A stretch of 64,000 nucleotides of DNA from Gaertneriomyces semiglobifer (GCA_025558075.1 JAHLKF010000012.1:1-64000), one strand, 5' to 3'. Counted from the first letter of the stretch, positions 30,901-44,477 are shown. The notes: a model not told the origin generated them from the sequence alone. Program-made: numbers and translations.

Positions 30901-33900
30901 AAGGTATTCCAACTATTCCGTAGCACATAAGAGTCTTCGTTCCAGCATCAGTGTAGAAATTGATGTTGTGCCGCAGGGGTTCAAAGTCAGCTGGGCTAAA
31001 TGTGACCTCCAGAACAATTGTCTGCCCAGGTTCTAATGCGCCACCTTCTGGCTCAACAACGAGAATAGGCGTTTCCGAGTCAGCTTCCCAGTTACATACT
31101 GCATTCCCATCATTAGTTACAATGAACTCCAACGTCTTGTTGACGTTGATGTAAGTGGTGTGGAAGTCCAACTCCATGTTTTGCAAACGGAACACAGGCA
31201 TGCCGACCTGTACTAGCAACGGCACTTTCAGTTCCTCCCACGGCCCGTCCGGGACTCGTTGCCAGCGAATAAAGATGTGCGCCGGGGCGTCGAGAAGTCG
31301 ATCGCATTGGCACTCAACTTCCAGAGATTCAACCGCACCGCTTTCAATTACACCTTGGTGATCAAAAGGCTCCTCGCTCAAGAGAGTAAATTCCTGGCCG
31401 CCTTGAACAATCTCCAGAATATAACGGCAATCTAACAAGCCACGATTGTGCAATCGCAAAATACGAGATCCCAAGGATCCAACTTTTAAGCACCCGTAAT
31501 CCAACTTCTCTTCTGTTGAGAGTTCCGCGCTGGCTCCAGTACCGGCAAGTCGAACAACTGAGGAACCGTAGTTATGTTGAAATTGTGCCTCCCCATGATA
31601 CTGGATCTGTTCTTTCGGTGGATGAAACTCGACAGGAATGAAAAGCTTCTCGCCTGCCTGCAGCGTCCACGCCCTTCCATTGATTGTAAACTCCGGGTTT
31701 ATAAACTGAAGTGTCAAGTTTTGAGCTTCCAGTGACATGTTGACTACCTCAAGAGACAACGCTCCAAGCCCGCCGCTCTTGCGTTCACGCACCACTCCAT
31801 ATGCGTCTTCAAGACCGCGATTACCCATTCGACGTGCTTCTGGAAGTCGATACGCCTCTGCGGGAGCTAAGCCGAAATCGTGATAAGGTGGGTACACTTC
31901 CAGCGGGCGGTAAACACTGCCCACAATGTGCACGGTGAGACCTTTCATCAAACTTGGCAGCGTGCTAGCATCCTCATCGGTGGTAATTGGCATGTAGTGA
32001 AAAATCAGGTCCGTATCCTTTTTGGCTTGGTATCGACTGATATATCCCATTCGGAAATGGTACGAATAAAAGGGACGCAGCTGAGGAATGATTGGTACGA
32101 GAGAGTGCTCAATGGCGTTGATGGCACCGGTCTTATGGACGCGTATCAATCGACCCTCCTCTTGAGATGGCGCTTCTTGCCGTCGAGTTTTATTCTTAGC
32201 TCTTCGCACTCCAGTTGTCTTTTGAAGCAATTGTTTAAGAACGGCAAAAACTTCCAGCTTTCGCTTGAGAATACTCCAATAGTCTCTCCTAACCACAACG
32301 GCATTCAAATTTCTGCCTGCTCCCCGATTCACCTCATACGGGACAGTAGACGTCACACCAAGATACTCGAGCTTGACAAGGTCCAAATTGTCGGCTGTCA
32401 CCGCTTTCAAGGTCAGAGGTAAAGTCCCTTTGTTGGTGACGTAAAGGGAAAGCCATCCTACTGTTCCTTCTCTCTGAAAGCCAAAGTCAACATCCTTGTT
32501 TTCGTATTTTTCACATATAAGCTCCGCGGTTCCTCCAGTACCTGATACTACCATCAGATATAACTTCTGGTTGGAGAACATATACAGCTTGATTTGACTG
32601 ATGCGCGATTCAATGGGGGAATACGCCACTTGGACCTCTTGTTGTCCCTTCGGGGCCAGGAGGAACGTCTTGGGGGTAACATCAAACGGTGGGCGCGAAA
32701 GTATTGTTAGTTGTGCCTCAGTAGACCCATTATTTGTCACCGTGAAAGTTTTGCGTTTCTTCTGAAAAACGACCGTGCTGCCAAAGTCCAAGGTTTCGGG
32801 AATTCCCGTCATTGACGTATTAACCGTACTCCCGCGGAGGATCACTGTCACCAATTTGGTCGGCTTCGCCAATCGATCCAATGCTTCCTTGATGTAAATT
32901 TCTGCAGAGGTCTCGTAAGAGCCGCTGGCGTCGCTATGAAAGCGGAATGGAATGGCAAACGTCTCCAACGGTTGCAGCTCGCCCATGATCATGGCGGCAT
33001 CAAATGTCGAGTACTTCTGCTTCGTTGCCGTAAATTTCACGTTCCAAGAGTATGTACTATCGTACGCGTTACATAAAACGAGGTGCTTCACGTTGATATC
33101 CATGTTGAATGTTGACACCTCGAGCCGCCCAAAATCAAGCATCACCGTGCGTTCCTTATTGGGAATGGGGAACACCAAAAAGTCGAAGGCAGGCTTCCCA
33201 ACCATTTGTATCGCATGAAACGTATGATCGTGATCGAGTAACGCGGCTCCGAATCCGTAGCAAGACACGATGTCGCTCGCATCAGATGGCGGCATAAACA
33301 TCAACTCAACATTGTCGGCATCGGACGCACCCATGAGCTTTGCTCGCGGGTCAATGCTAAAGCTAGTGGATGTGAAGAATGTGATATTGCGACTCTGCAT
33401 GGCTCGATTGTGAATGAGAACCGCTTGGCCGTGGGACCGGCGCATGCTAGATTCAGCCATTTGCCCGGCAGTGGCCTTCCCACCCCCTACAAATATAGTT
33501 AACTAACAAAGCTCGTATCTTTGTGGTAGCAACGGCTTTCATACCTGAACGGAATGTTACTGATTCACGCGCAAACATCACCTCACATTCAGTGTTCGTG
33601 GGGGTGTATGGATTAGGCGGCACCGTCAGATCAAAGCGCCGTGCCTTCTCTTCGGGAGCAGGATACTCATCCACTAATCGTTTTGGGTGCGACATCCACA
33701 TTCTCAAAAAGTCGATGCTGTTCTTATCAGGTATCTCACCCGGTCTATGGACGTATGGCTCAATACAGAGGCCAACTAAGTTCAAAGTTTTGTTCATTAA
33801 CGCCGCAGGAACCACTAGGTTGAAGGGCTTCACAATGCGGAACGAGAGGCTCTGCAAGAGCGGTCCGCGTTGACGAGCCCAAAAAGTAAATGTTACCGGC

Positions 33901-36900
33901 ATCGTTGAAAAGGGTAATATAGTTGTCGGGTTGATCTCATCGGTAGATACACTACTGGTGAAAGAGTTCGTTGATGACAAGTCGCTATTGCTAACTTCTC
34001 CAAGGTTTTCCACAATCAGTTGCAGTTGAAACTGGGTTTCATTGATGAGATTCAACGTCAACTGTTCTTGACGGTGTATACGGCAAGGCTTGAAAAAGGC
34101 GCATTCCCATACGGGGAAAAACACAGGTTGACCCACAAATGCACGAATATTCAGAGGAATATTTTGGAATTCAGGACATATGATCTCCACTGCTGATCGG
34201 AAGTTTCCTCGTACAGCATTTGGTTCCTCACCGACGTCGAAGAATATTTCCACAGTGTTGGCCATACGGGGCGCAATACGTACAAGGTAAGGACACCGGA
34301 TTGCCGGATGATGAGCATACAAGCCAACTGTAATTGGGGAGTCGCTCATATTCATCAAGGTCAAGCATCGCATGCGCTCATGTTTCTCACTGCGACAGAT
34401 GCCAAAATTCATCGTGTGCGCCTCTTTTCGAGATTCCTGATCCGACGTTGCAGACATCATGTTTTTCAAAATTGCCGTGTCCGTGGCCGTAAGCGCTACG
34501 TGCGCTTTCTCTCGCGTATCCGCTCGCCTGAATTTGCGCATGAAATCACATCGTTCGCGAGTGAGTTCTGCAGCACCCGCTTTCGAATTCTCCTCGTCCT
34601 CCGGGTATACAGCAATCGGAATACCAGCAATTCCAGTTATTTTGACATGAATGAGGTCTCCACCTGGGCCGTTGATATCAACCGTGTCTGCAAAGTGTCC
34701 AAGCTTAATAGGCTCGAAATAAACAGCTATGACTTTGGATTCGTGTGCTTGGAGTTTGATATGGCGGGTCGGCACAATGAAGGCTGACTCCCGCTTGCTT
34801 TTTTCAGCATCGGTAGCAGTTGATGTCCTTGGTTTACTAAGAGGGCGTTGGTCTACGTCGCTGCTTGTTGTCGTCGGGCGACTGTATCCGAGAGCCAGCT
34901 CCGATTGCAGGTCGCTTTGCATTTGCACGGACACTGTTGCGACGGCATTGGAGATATTCTCAATTTTGATGTGAACCTCTTTTCGTCTATCGGGTAGTGT
35001 CCAGCCAGCGTCGACCATCGCAGGACTGACCTTTATGAAACTTTGGCGCAGAGCGACCATTGTGCATGTGCCAATCTTCTTGCCTGCATCATCGATGAGA
35101 CTTAAAGAGCCCTCAACACGATCTGTTTTCATTGCGGTCGGGTAATAAGTAATTGGAATCTCCATAACTCCTTCGCCCTGTAGTCGAACATGGAACATGG
35201 TAACCGCAAACACATCAACTGGTTCGACCGATACAAAGAAGTCACGTTCCACGTAGTCGCCGCGCCCGGCCCGGTATCGTAAGAGAACACTTTTGGCCAC
35301 GGGCGCGTGAACGCTTTGGAAATCTAATACACTAGGGTCGATTGCAACGCGCATAGTTGTTGGGCGGAGATATGCAACGTCTTCACTTTCTCGAAGAAAG
35401 CTCACGAGATCCTCCGGGTCTTGTATGGCGTCCATTTCCTCCTCAATATCCTCTGTATCAAATCCAGCAAGTTTCCGGAACTCTGCCACTCTCCTGATTG
35501 TTCCAATTGTACGCTGTCTTCCTTTCAAAAACGTTCGTTTGACTTGTGGCTGGCTCTCCTCTAAACTCTCAACAAGCTGAGCCGTGATCAATGCCTGATC
35601 AATGGGTCTACCATAACGCCGCCTTGCACCAAGTGCAGTCCGACTACCCCTTCTCGTTAAATCCATCGATGATCTGGAGCTTCCCATGGAACCCATGACA
35701 TCTTCATCCCAGTCTTCATCTTCTTCGTCTTCAAAGACTGGCCAATTCGCACGTGTTGCCTCTGACGCCGGTAATACCATGACGCCGCGGTGATGCACAA
35801 GCGTTGGAATATCATAGTAACCGATGCCATCAGTGGTATACCCGGTAGGCGGGGGCACGCTGCATCCTCTAGGAATGAAAAACGGGTGTCCACCATTGTC
35901 GTACCCTGCAACGACGTTTCTACCAGATGCATCCGTTCCCAATTTCCCGTCTGCTGGGTAGAAGCGCACGCCCTGTGTCGTGAGACCAAGAGGCGGCGGT
36001 TTTATGGAAGATGTGCGCCCAAAGTATGGTACTCCATTGACTGTATATCCTACTGGGAATGGCGGGATATTCACGGGGGTGGAAAAGTAAGGCTCGCCAC
36101 TAGAGGTAAAGCCTGCTGGTATCGGTATTGCGGAAATTCCCAGGGGCAACGGAGCGCCTGTCCCTCCTGAGGCGGCGTTCGGTACAAGAGTCATATGACG
36201 GCCAGGTGATCCACTGTCAACATCCAGATGATGGGGCCCCTTATCTGCTCCCTTTATGGCCGCCAGTGATGACACCGAGCTCGGGCTGGAACCTGGCCCC
36301 AAAGGCTTGGGTTTACTATAAGAAATGTCTGCGGGTATGGTCAGGAGAAGAAGGCCGGTTAATGATATTAACGTACATCAACGTACCATCTTGATAGTCG
36401 TCGTCAACCACCTCCAAATTCACAGATATCCACTCTGTTGGGTTTTGTCTTGTGCGAATGAAGATGTTGAACGTAGCACCAACAGAGAGACCCTCCCTGA
36501 TTTCAGAGGGTTAAAGTGTCGCCAACACAAAGTATCTCAACATTCAACTTACTCTTCGTCCGCTTCTCGTTGCACGCTCACTGCTGCCATTTCGCGATTG
36601 ATACTGGTCACACGTGTCATTACGCGCTGCAGTCGCGTAGAACCCGGCTGAATAATGTCGAAAATGACAGGTGCATTGATGGGAAAGTCGGTCGGTATGA
36701 TAGCACTTCGCAGATTCCTATAAGCCCAGAAGTCAATGAATATGCCTTTTACGCTTCGGATAGGATGAGACGCGACGCGACGTACGGTATTCTGCTTGGC
36801 CATAACACCGGATGCCGATCAACGGTATACCCCTCCGGCACATCAGCACCGGGCTTGCCAGCTTCGCTCTCGGCACGATTTTTCACCGGACTGGCGCCAG

Positions 36901-39491
36901 CAATGAGAGGTGGTCCTCTACCCGGTCCCATCTGTTTACCGTAAATAGCAGACACGGGCCACGCGGCTCTATCAATCCTATCGGGATCGTATCCCGGAAA
37001 TGGACACACGCTCATGAAGCCTGACGGGGGTGCACGGCGGCTACTTGCATCGGTGGTAGTGACCTGGGTCTCGGCACTGGGCTTCTGAGGCATGCGTGCG
37101 GTACCTGGCGGTATTTCTCCACGTGGCTTGAGCGCGGGCCGCTTGGCAAGAAGCGAGTTGGAACTATCTCGCGATGCTGAGCGACGCAGTAATACAGGCC
37201 CCTCCGGCCCCTGTACACTCTGGCGACGTGGGCGGGATGACCCAGATATCCGGTTGGAATTGGCACTTTGCAGCTCTGCTGGCTCACGGGTCATGCGGGC
37301 ACTGGCAGCCGCTGCGGTGGAAGCATGTTCGCCTCCAAGTATCGCTGCGCGCCTCGGTCTCTGGCCATCGGAGCGTAAGGTTTTGTCATCTGCCTCTGGC
37401 TTAATGAGGGTTGAAACATCAACCATAGCACACGGTGCGTACGTATAACCAATCGGAAGTCCCGGTACTTGGCCCATACGCTCCAAGTATTCATACCGAC
37501 TCTGCGGTGCGGGTTGGCGCTCGGCCCATAGGGGGTCCATGAACACCGGCGGGATGGTAGTTACCCCTTGAGGTACTCCGGGTATACTCGGTAGGATTCT
37601 TGTGAGAGTGACACTAGACTTGGGGTGAATAGGCAGATTGACAACCACACCCTTGGTGTACAGCATGCTGCTATTCACTTGAACAAAGAAACCTGGATGA
37701 TCCGGGACTGGGATAAGGTTGGTAAACGTGCTGGGAATCTGTAATAGTTGCCGCAGCAGCTTCGCACGTAAGGCTAGACGTGCCTCCTCTGTCCTCGTGC
37801 GCTGTATAGTCACCACTTGAATACCAGCGTCAAGATAACCCATCCGATAGCTAGGCAACGCACCTTATTTAAATCTTTTGCTTCCTCCTGCCAGCCTTCT
37901 GGTTTGCCTAGCAATTCCCAAGCTTTCTCACAGCCTGCCTTGACTGTCTCCAGCCCCACAAGAAGTGCATCATCATTGACAATAGGCAGCCAGTTGGAAA
38001 TAAATTGCACTGCCAACTTTTGGAGGGGTTGAGATGGAGATCGCATGAGTGGGTGGATGTACTTTTTGAAGAGAGCTCCGACATATTTCATGTTTGCGTC
38101 GGTGCGCTTGAGCTGAAATAATGGTGGTGCTCCAGTTAACCGAAACCATACGTATTAAGGGAACCGATGCGTGCAAACTACCTCATTGTTGAGAATACCC
38201 AAGAGTGATCGAACGACAAATCCCCCACCGTCTTTGGTATCACCGCGTTGAAACTCACTCCAAACGCAGTAAACTGCCAAATCCTCGACCATTCGTGACT
38301 GAGCATGCACAAACCGGGTGTACTTTCCTATCGCATGTAACAAGTGAATCTTCATCGTTCGGTTGGCAGATGTAAAAATGGGCGGATGTTGGCGTTTCTC
38401 TGCCCACTGAATTTCCAGTAACTGCTTGACAAGTTCCTTGAACGCGACCATGAGAACGCCGCCGTGCTCTTTGCCATTGCCAAGGTAAAACCCAAGCTGA
38501 CCTAACAGCCACACGGCTTTAACCCGATTCTCCTCTCGTTCATCAGAGTGCATGAGGTTCACCAAGACTCGTACCAAACCTTCGCGGGTTGTAGCATCGA
38601 GTAGGGTATCGTTGATGACTGGTATCGCCCGGCGAAGTGCAACCATCGCAAGATAACGCGCTATTGATTCCGCTTGCCCGAGGCCAAGGAGCAGCAATTT
38701 CCATGCACGATTGAAATGAACCTGGATAGTGTAAAAGTCAGCCTCGTCGGCTTAAGAGGAAGAGCAGGGTCAGAACAGTGAAAGAGGTGACTCATATGAC
38801 TACGCGAGCTCTCGTAGGGAAAAGACGTGAAGCCATACACATACCTAATTCCTCACCCACTAGCCCACGGGCAATTCTTCCTAGTTCCCGGGAAACATTG
38901 ATTTCTGGGACGACATCCAAGCTTAATCCTTCCATCCAATCCATCCCCTTGCGGCCACCTAAGCCTGAACTTCGATCGGCATTATCATCCTGGTCAGAAT
39001 CCGCATCATCGGAACGATTATCCAAATCCCCAGCGTCCATGTTGGCATCTCTTTTGTCGCCTGAATCGTCCACACCTGTAGCGCCGCCTCTGACGCGCCT
39101 CTCCACTCGATGTCGCTCAGCTCGTATGCGCGCCCAGCCCCTGACAACAAAGGTGGTTGTGCTGTCATGCTTCTGATCTCTAAATCTAACGGGAGAAAAT
39201 TTATGAACCAGGTTCCACAAACGTTCGACAAGGGTGAGAAAGTCCGAGTGAATGGATGGCCCCGTGTTGAGAAGTTGATGAAAGAAGCCGCGCCGCTGTG
39301 GAATGCGATTCCATCGATGTCGTGTCAACAGCATGTAATAGTGATCCGAGTCAAGCAGGTATACGTACTACGTGGGTTCGTAAGAGTTCCCAAAGTCGCT
39401 CCCCTCTTCGTTTGCGACCATTTTCCCTTCTGGATTCCCGAATCCCAGGATCAGGCTCAGCAAGAGGCAGGCCCAAGCCGGGAGCCTCCAT
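24908..39491 (-). CDS. Giant axonemal HYDIN-like ASH-domain protein (~4,500 aa)
   Basis: At least 13 exons. ATG 39491 gives exon 1 (39369-39491, 41 codons), then a 73-nt intron with GTACGT. Further joins stay in frame, for example at about 37802-37863, 33483-33534 and 27020-27085. One exon alone, about 26.99-33.48 kb, encodes over 2,100 residues. Order: a helical HEAT/ARM-like region (about residues 40-450), a Pro-rich Ser-rich region, 6-8 short repeats of type PxGxTxxGxPYF, then a long series of Ig-like ASH domains with recurrent LDFG / VxNxGxxxxxF motifs. A central disordered and coiled segment lies near 29.9-30.5 kb. The repeats and size match the HYDIN/CFAP47/CFAP65 group of central-apparatus proteins of motile cilia. 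The exact orthologue is uncertain, and the HEAT-like N-terminus is not something I associate with HYDIN. Confidence 0.8.
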
Positions 39492-40194
39492 GCTTCCGCT
39501 CTATACAAACAACTACTTGCCCTACGATTCCTGAGACCTGGTAAAGTTGGCCAGTTCTCCGATCTAGTAACAGTTCCCTCTTTCAATTGGCAGTTGGAAA
39601 GTGGATGCGAACTGCAACTCGCGCGTCGCGGCGCTTACATAACATATAGAAGCACGTGATCCTCATCTAAGTGTTGGCGACATTGGGAATCTGATTCCAA
39701 GACAAGACAAGATGTATGGAAAGGGCTTCTAAGCGGTCCCCCTCCATGCTTGATTCCTATCAGTTAACGTTCATGTTCAGCAGCCTTCTTTCCGTGTTCT
39801 CATGTCCATGTTGATGGCCTCTAGTTTCCCGTAAATAAGTTTGAGAGCATCATTCCAACTGCCATCAGCATATTTTGCTGCAATCTACCTTCCCATCCTG
39901 AAAATTCCTCAAGAAAATCGTCCTAGTATCGAGCCAGATTTTCTTCTCAACAGTAGTCTTCCATCTAAATATTCGAAAATTATGGGACTACGGGTTGTGT
40001 GTAAGTAAGAGCGTGAAAGAGGCAACCTAATTCATGCGTATCCAGTCATTCGAGAGTGACTTGCTTTGACGGGCGCATGTATGTGCAGCGGTATCGTCTA
40101 TTCTACATTTCCTAGTTACAACGTTCCAGACCGAAGATATTTACAAATAATCATAGGAGTATCTGGTATCCTAGTAATCAATCAATCAGCCCCA
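39492..40194. other. Intergenic interval
   Basis: Promoter side of the giant axonemal gene and 3' side of the PH-domain gene; both are on the minus strand. It is AT-rich in the right half. No gene, repeat or RNA signal was seen. Confidence 0.5.
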
Positions 40195-41563
40195 CTATAT
40201 GGCTGAGAACAAGCGTTGAGCAGATATTTTGGGTGCCGAAGAGTCGATTTTGGAAGACGATCGCGCTTTAGGCGACAGCGGTGACACGGGCGTTTGTAAC
40301 GCCTCACGTGGTGTCTTGAAGATAGCATTATCGCAAGCTGCCGGCGACTCTGGAGGATCCAGTGACGTTGTTAAGGTAAGAGAAGTCATCAAACCCATCG
40401 CAGCATGTTGTTCTGGCGAATACCCACATCGATTAAGCTCCAAGGCACGTCTTAAGGCGTCCAACCAGAGCATCATTTCATCTCGCCCTGTGCATTGGAG
40501 ATACCAAGTTTTCTCAACCAACGTAACAGGAACCACCACACCGTCTCCAAGAGCAACTGCTCCATACACCTAAGCACATGCGACACAACATTAACAGGCT
40601 GCGAAGTTTGCATACAAGAATGAACGCCATCCGTACCTGAAGCACCCACATTCCCTTTTCACAAACACATACGCTGCTGTCTTTTCTTAGCCATAGAAAG
40701 CCTTCTGGGTGGTTGGTGGGTTTCGAGTTTTTGAACATGTATATTGCCTCAGGTGTTAATAAGAAGAAGCGTGGCTTTTTGGAAAAGAGTTTCGGCGTAG
40801 AGGGAGTATGTTTGCGCAGATACCCAGAGTAGACGTGAGGTATCCTAGAGAGGTCGCTGAGATATGGTGGATCCGTGACACATGAGACGGGTGTAATTCT
40901 TGGGAACGTGCCCGCATAGGATGTGGAGGCTCCAGAGTGAGCCGACGAAGGCCCATTGCCGGAAAACGTCGAATGCGAAGAAAGGGACGACTGGGTGAGA
41001 CGATGCGGAGAGCGACTCGGCCGGCGAGGCGGAGTACCGTGTGCAGAGTGATAATCTGCAGATAAGGTTGAAGGGCGGCGCTGGGTCGAGATGTCGGAAA
41101 GAGACGATGCTGCAGATACGGATGCTGTGCTGGACATGCGCGGTGGATATGACAAAAGTTGGTTGGGTCTTGCGAGATTCAACAAGTAGTCGGCGTCATC
41201 GGATCCAGGCACATCTACCTCGGGAATGGTAGTAGGCGGGGGCGGTAATGGTGATGTCAAGAGAAAAGGGTGAAAGTTAGGTGGTAGGTCGAGAGAACGG
41301 CTGGTACGTCGTGCTGCAGCCATAAGGTCTGGGTGACGGGATGTTCGTGAGACCTCGACATCGCTCTCTGCCTCTTCGGCTACCGAATACAAGTTGATGC
41401 AGTCCTCCAGTTCCAGCAAGAGGTTGTCAACGGACCGCAAGAGGGTTGAAGTTCCTTTTGTAGCAGCATGCCTACTGGCGTTGCTGTCCCTTGATCCGCC
41501 CGAGTAACCCGAGTCTGCCCTGTATATCTGAGGAGAAAGCTCCTTGTCCTCTCGTACCGTCAT
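40195..41563 (-). CDS. PH-domain protein with disordered N-terminus
   Basis: Two exons: 40637-41563 and 40195-40569, split by a 67-nt intron (GTACGG...CTTAG) inside the PH domain. Residues 1-235 are Ser/Pro/Arg-rich and probably disordered, with a short helix near residues 40-60 (LLRSVDNLLLELEDCINLYS). The PH domain spans about 240-350. It opens with YSGYLRKHT, has RFFLLTPEAIYMFKN in its core strands, and ends in the usual C-terminal helix with an invariant Trp (MMLWLDALRRAL). A Ser/Pro-rich tail follows. PH domains bind phosphoinositides or proteins at membranes. It is similar in arrangement to the divergent neighbour at 43488, which suggests duplication. Confidence 0.75.
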
Positions 41564-43487
41564 TTGCCGTGGATGTATATGCCTGTCGATGCGTTGCTCT
41601 TCGCTCTGTCTCTCCTAATATCTCTGTGAATATATGTGTTCCTTGGCTGTTCTTCAATTCCAAATTGCGGCGACGAAGTCGAAGGAGAATGGGCGAAGGG
41701 GGAAGCCAGCTCAGTGGTTGTTCTTACGCACACAATTTGAATAATACGAGCGTTATATTACTAGTGTATATGTACTACTAGTACTAGTACTACTAATAAG
41801 TAATTACTAGTAACATTACTATGCCGTGCCAGTCAGTCATATATCCCAGCCCCATAATACAACAAACACCCACAAGTCAACAACAACTTTGCTCTATCTG
41901 CGATTATTGAAAGGACAAGGGCGCCTGCCCCCGTAATCACACCACCAACAAGACACCACCACCAAAGACACACAGCACAAGACACCACCCCCGCCTACCT
42001 CTCACACGAAAAGGATTTAGGACACACCAGTGCGAGGCAAGTCACTTTTTAATTGGAAGAGGGAACTCAAAGTCAAGTGTGTGCTGGTTCCAGGGACGCG
42101 GATTCGGCATGGCGTACACTTATAATGTGCCACAAACACGCTGTACCCCCGCTGCTCGTGTTACCTGAGCCCCGAGCGGCAGATGTCTGCCCCGTCACTC
42201 GGTAGTACAACCCCACGCAAAAATAATATCGCCCTTGTGGCTGGCTGCAAGTCCATTTGAGGGAAAACGACAGCCGCGAATACACCAGCTGCTTGCAAGC
42301 TCCTGAATTTGGGAGGTGCTTTGGCGTCCTTTGGGAATCTTCAAAAAAGATATCCACATACCCGGAAGTGACACACATCCCAAATTCGCTGGTCAAGCGG
42401 AGAAATAAATATTTACCGCCCCCGCGTCAATACTCGGAAGCCAATACTCTCAGGTTCGAAAAAGGGCGGTAGCTGTATATGTATAAGCATTTAGAATTGT
42501 CCGCCCCGCTCCTCCAATCTACCCAAGTTGGTTAGTTACGATACCATCACGAACCAGCTTGAAATTGATCTTGAGGATCGATGTTCAAATTCATCCTCGC
42601 CCAAATTTAAAGGCCTGCATCATTGTGTCTCGTTTCGCCTCGACAGCGACAAGTACGAAGCACAATGCCACAATCACTACAATCTGTCCAAGTCCATGCC
42701 ACAATGTTTTTCCGCCGGTCCTTCCATCAAACAATCAATTCTTTTTTTTTTCTAGTTTCCATGTCCAATGTTCCAGGTGATACAAAAGGCCGGCCGATCA
42801 CGGTCTTCCCAAGCGTGTACGCTCCAACACCGTGGTCCATGGATAGAACAAGCCCTATTGTGATGAGGCAGCCAAGCAACTTCGACTTGCCTCTGTCCGT
42901 TTTGGGGAGATTTTCTCGCTCCCAAGCCATCCATGATCCCGGGTCCAGGTTCGAGCAGTTGATTCCACGAGATGCGGATGCCATGTTCGAGAGAAAGACT
43001 TGAGAGTTATGATTACTTGCCGAGCACACTCGCTCGCGCTTATCCGCCTCGGGACTGTTCCCCGAGATCTACTTTCTTCTTGGCGGTCCCTCGTTTCCTC
43101 CACCGGGCCTCGCGATCCATCACTCATCAATCATGAACTTCTAAATAACACATAATGGGCAGGTCGCTTCCAGGAACCTGGTCGCTCCCGCTTGCAATGC
43201 CAGAGCTTATCTTCCCGGGCAAATCGCAACCCGCTGGTTTCACCATCCCCACCATAATATACCTCGTCCGATAGATCTCTGCTCGCAGCCCCTAATATTT
43301 ATTTTATATAGCGGAAAAGGAAGGCATCAGCGATTAATAAGAAATATTCACGGGTGTTGCCCAGACTTTGTTGTTGGAACCAGCAGCCAGCCACCTTACC
43401 TTGTATAAAGACCTCTCTCCAGTTCACGACCTCAATCCGCCCACAAAAAAACCGCCACTGGTTTGATTTTCCTGCATCAACACATAG
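41564..43487. other. Divergent intergenic region between two PH-domain genes
   Basis: About 1.9 kb between two divergent paralogues. It includes a CTAGTA-rich low-complexity stretch at about 41756-41815, a CACCAACAAGACACCACC-like region at about 41940-41995 and a T run near 42738. Short ORFs here show no domain. It should contain both promoters. Confidence 0.5.
41756..41815. repeat. ACTAGT/CTAGTA-rich simple repeat
   Basis: Degenerate repetition of ACTAGT and TACTA words over about 60 bases; partly palindromic because ACTAGT is its own reverse complement. Confidence 0.8.
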
Positions 43488-44477
43488 ATGAAACCTAGAG
43501 CGTATCCACCACCGCCAACCATGCGTATAGGACTCCCAACTTCTGACGGTAGCTTCTTGCTGCCATCCCCACCTCCCTCACCTCTCTACCCTTCGTTGAG
43601 CCACATTGTGCATTCTGGCTATGTGCAGAAGAAGACAGCAGTAACACCCGCCCCAAACCTCCCCCGAGACCACCGAACCACCACATTTCGTCCTCGCTTC
43701 ATGATCATTTCCGCACAATCCCTCTACATATTTCGCTCCGACTTTCCAGATGAACCGTGTCTAAGCGCCTTCCCGATCACCGCCGACACGCATGTAGACT
43801 GCGATACTGAAACTCGCTGCGTCCGTGTTCGTGCATCCGAAAGAAATTGGGAATTCATATGCAAAGACAGCGAGGAACTCATTCAATGGGTTGCGGGTTT
43901 AAGAACAACCATCAACAGCTTGGGTATTCAAACATATCAGCAGGATCCCGAGCACGCCGTCGCCAGCCGCAAATACGCCAAAGGGCTCCGTCTATCAGAA
44001 CTCCTGCATCGTCAACGAGAATCCACGCCTGCTGGCCCGACAGCTGATAATCATCTGGCTGTCCCAACTGCCCAGTACCCACAAGATTCATTCCAACAGT
44101 CACTAGCACTCCTTGATTCACTCCAACTGATGCATGGAGGAGACCCTGATGATGACCGTCCCGATCACCGGTCCCAACAGTATCTCTCGGTGCGTTCTCG
44201 ACCGCCGCGGTCTCAATCTGCACCGAGAGTGGACAGTGCCATCCGGCTTTCAGACATGGCTCTGCCAACCGATTTAGATCAGAACGCGTCTGCTTCCCCA
44301 CCGACATATTTAAAACCATCACAAACTCGACCGGCATCAGATATAGATACGAAGCGAACATCCAATACGGGTTCAATAGATTCCACATCGAAAGATAGTA
44401 TCAGCAGCAGCAAAAGCAAAGAAAAGCCAAAGGAGAAGGCTAGACCCATTGTAGCGATGCATTGGGCGCACGTCTGA
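43488..44477 (+). CDS. PH-domain protein (329 aa)
   Basis: A single-exon ORF from ATG 43488. After a Pro-rich start, a PH domain occupies about residues 38-147. It opens with HSGYVQKKT, has core strands RFMIISAQSLYIFRSDFP, and has a C-terminal helix with the conserved Trp (ELIQWVAGLRTTI). The rest is Ser/Pro/Arg/Asp-rich and likely disordered, ending in a Lys/Ser-rich tail. It matches the divergent gene at 40195-41563 in PH-domain spacing (SGYLRKHT versus SGYVQKKT) and in general layout, but the order of disordered and folded parts is reversed. Membrane or phosphoinositide recruitment is the likely use; the pathway is unknown. Confidence 0.75.
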   Translation: MKPRAYPPPPTMRIGLPTSDGSFLLPSPPPSPLYPSLSHIVHSGYVQKKTAVTPAPNLPRDHRTTTFRPRFMIISAQSLYIFRSDFPDEPCLSAFPITADTHVDCDTETRCVRVRASERNWEFICKDSEELIQWVAGLRTTINSLGIQTYQQDPEHAVASRKYAKGLRLSELLHRQRESTPAGPTADNHLAVPTAQYPQDSFQQSLALLDSLQLMHGGDPDDDRPDHRSQQYLSVRSRPPRSQSAPRVDSAIRLSDMALPTDLDQNASASPPTYLKPSQTRPASDIDTKRTSNTGSIDSTSKDSISSSKSKEKPKEKARPIVAMHWAHV

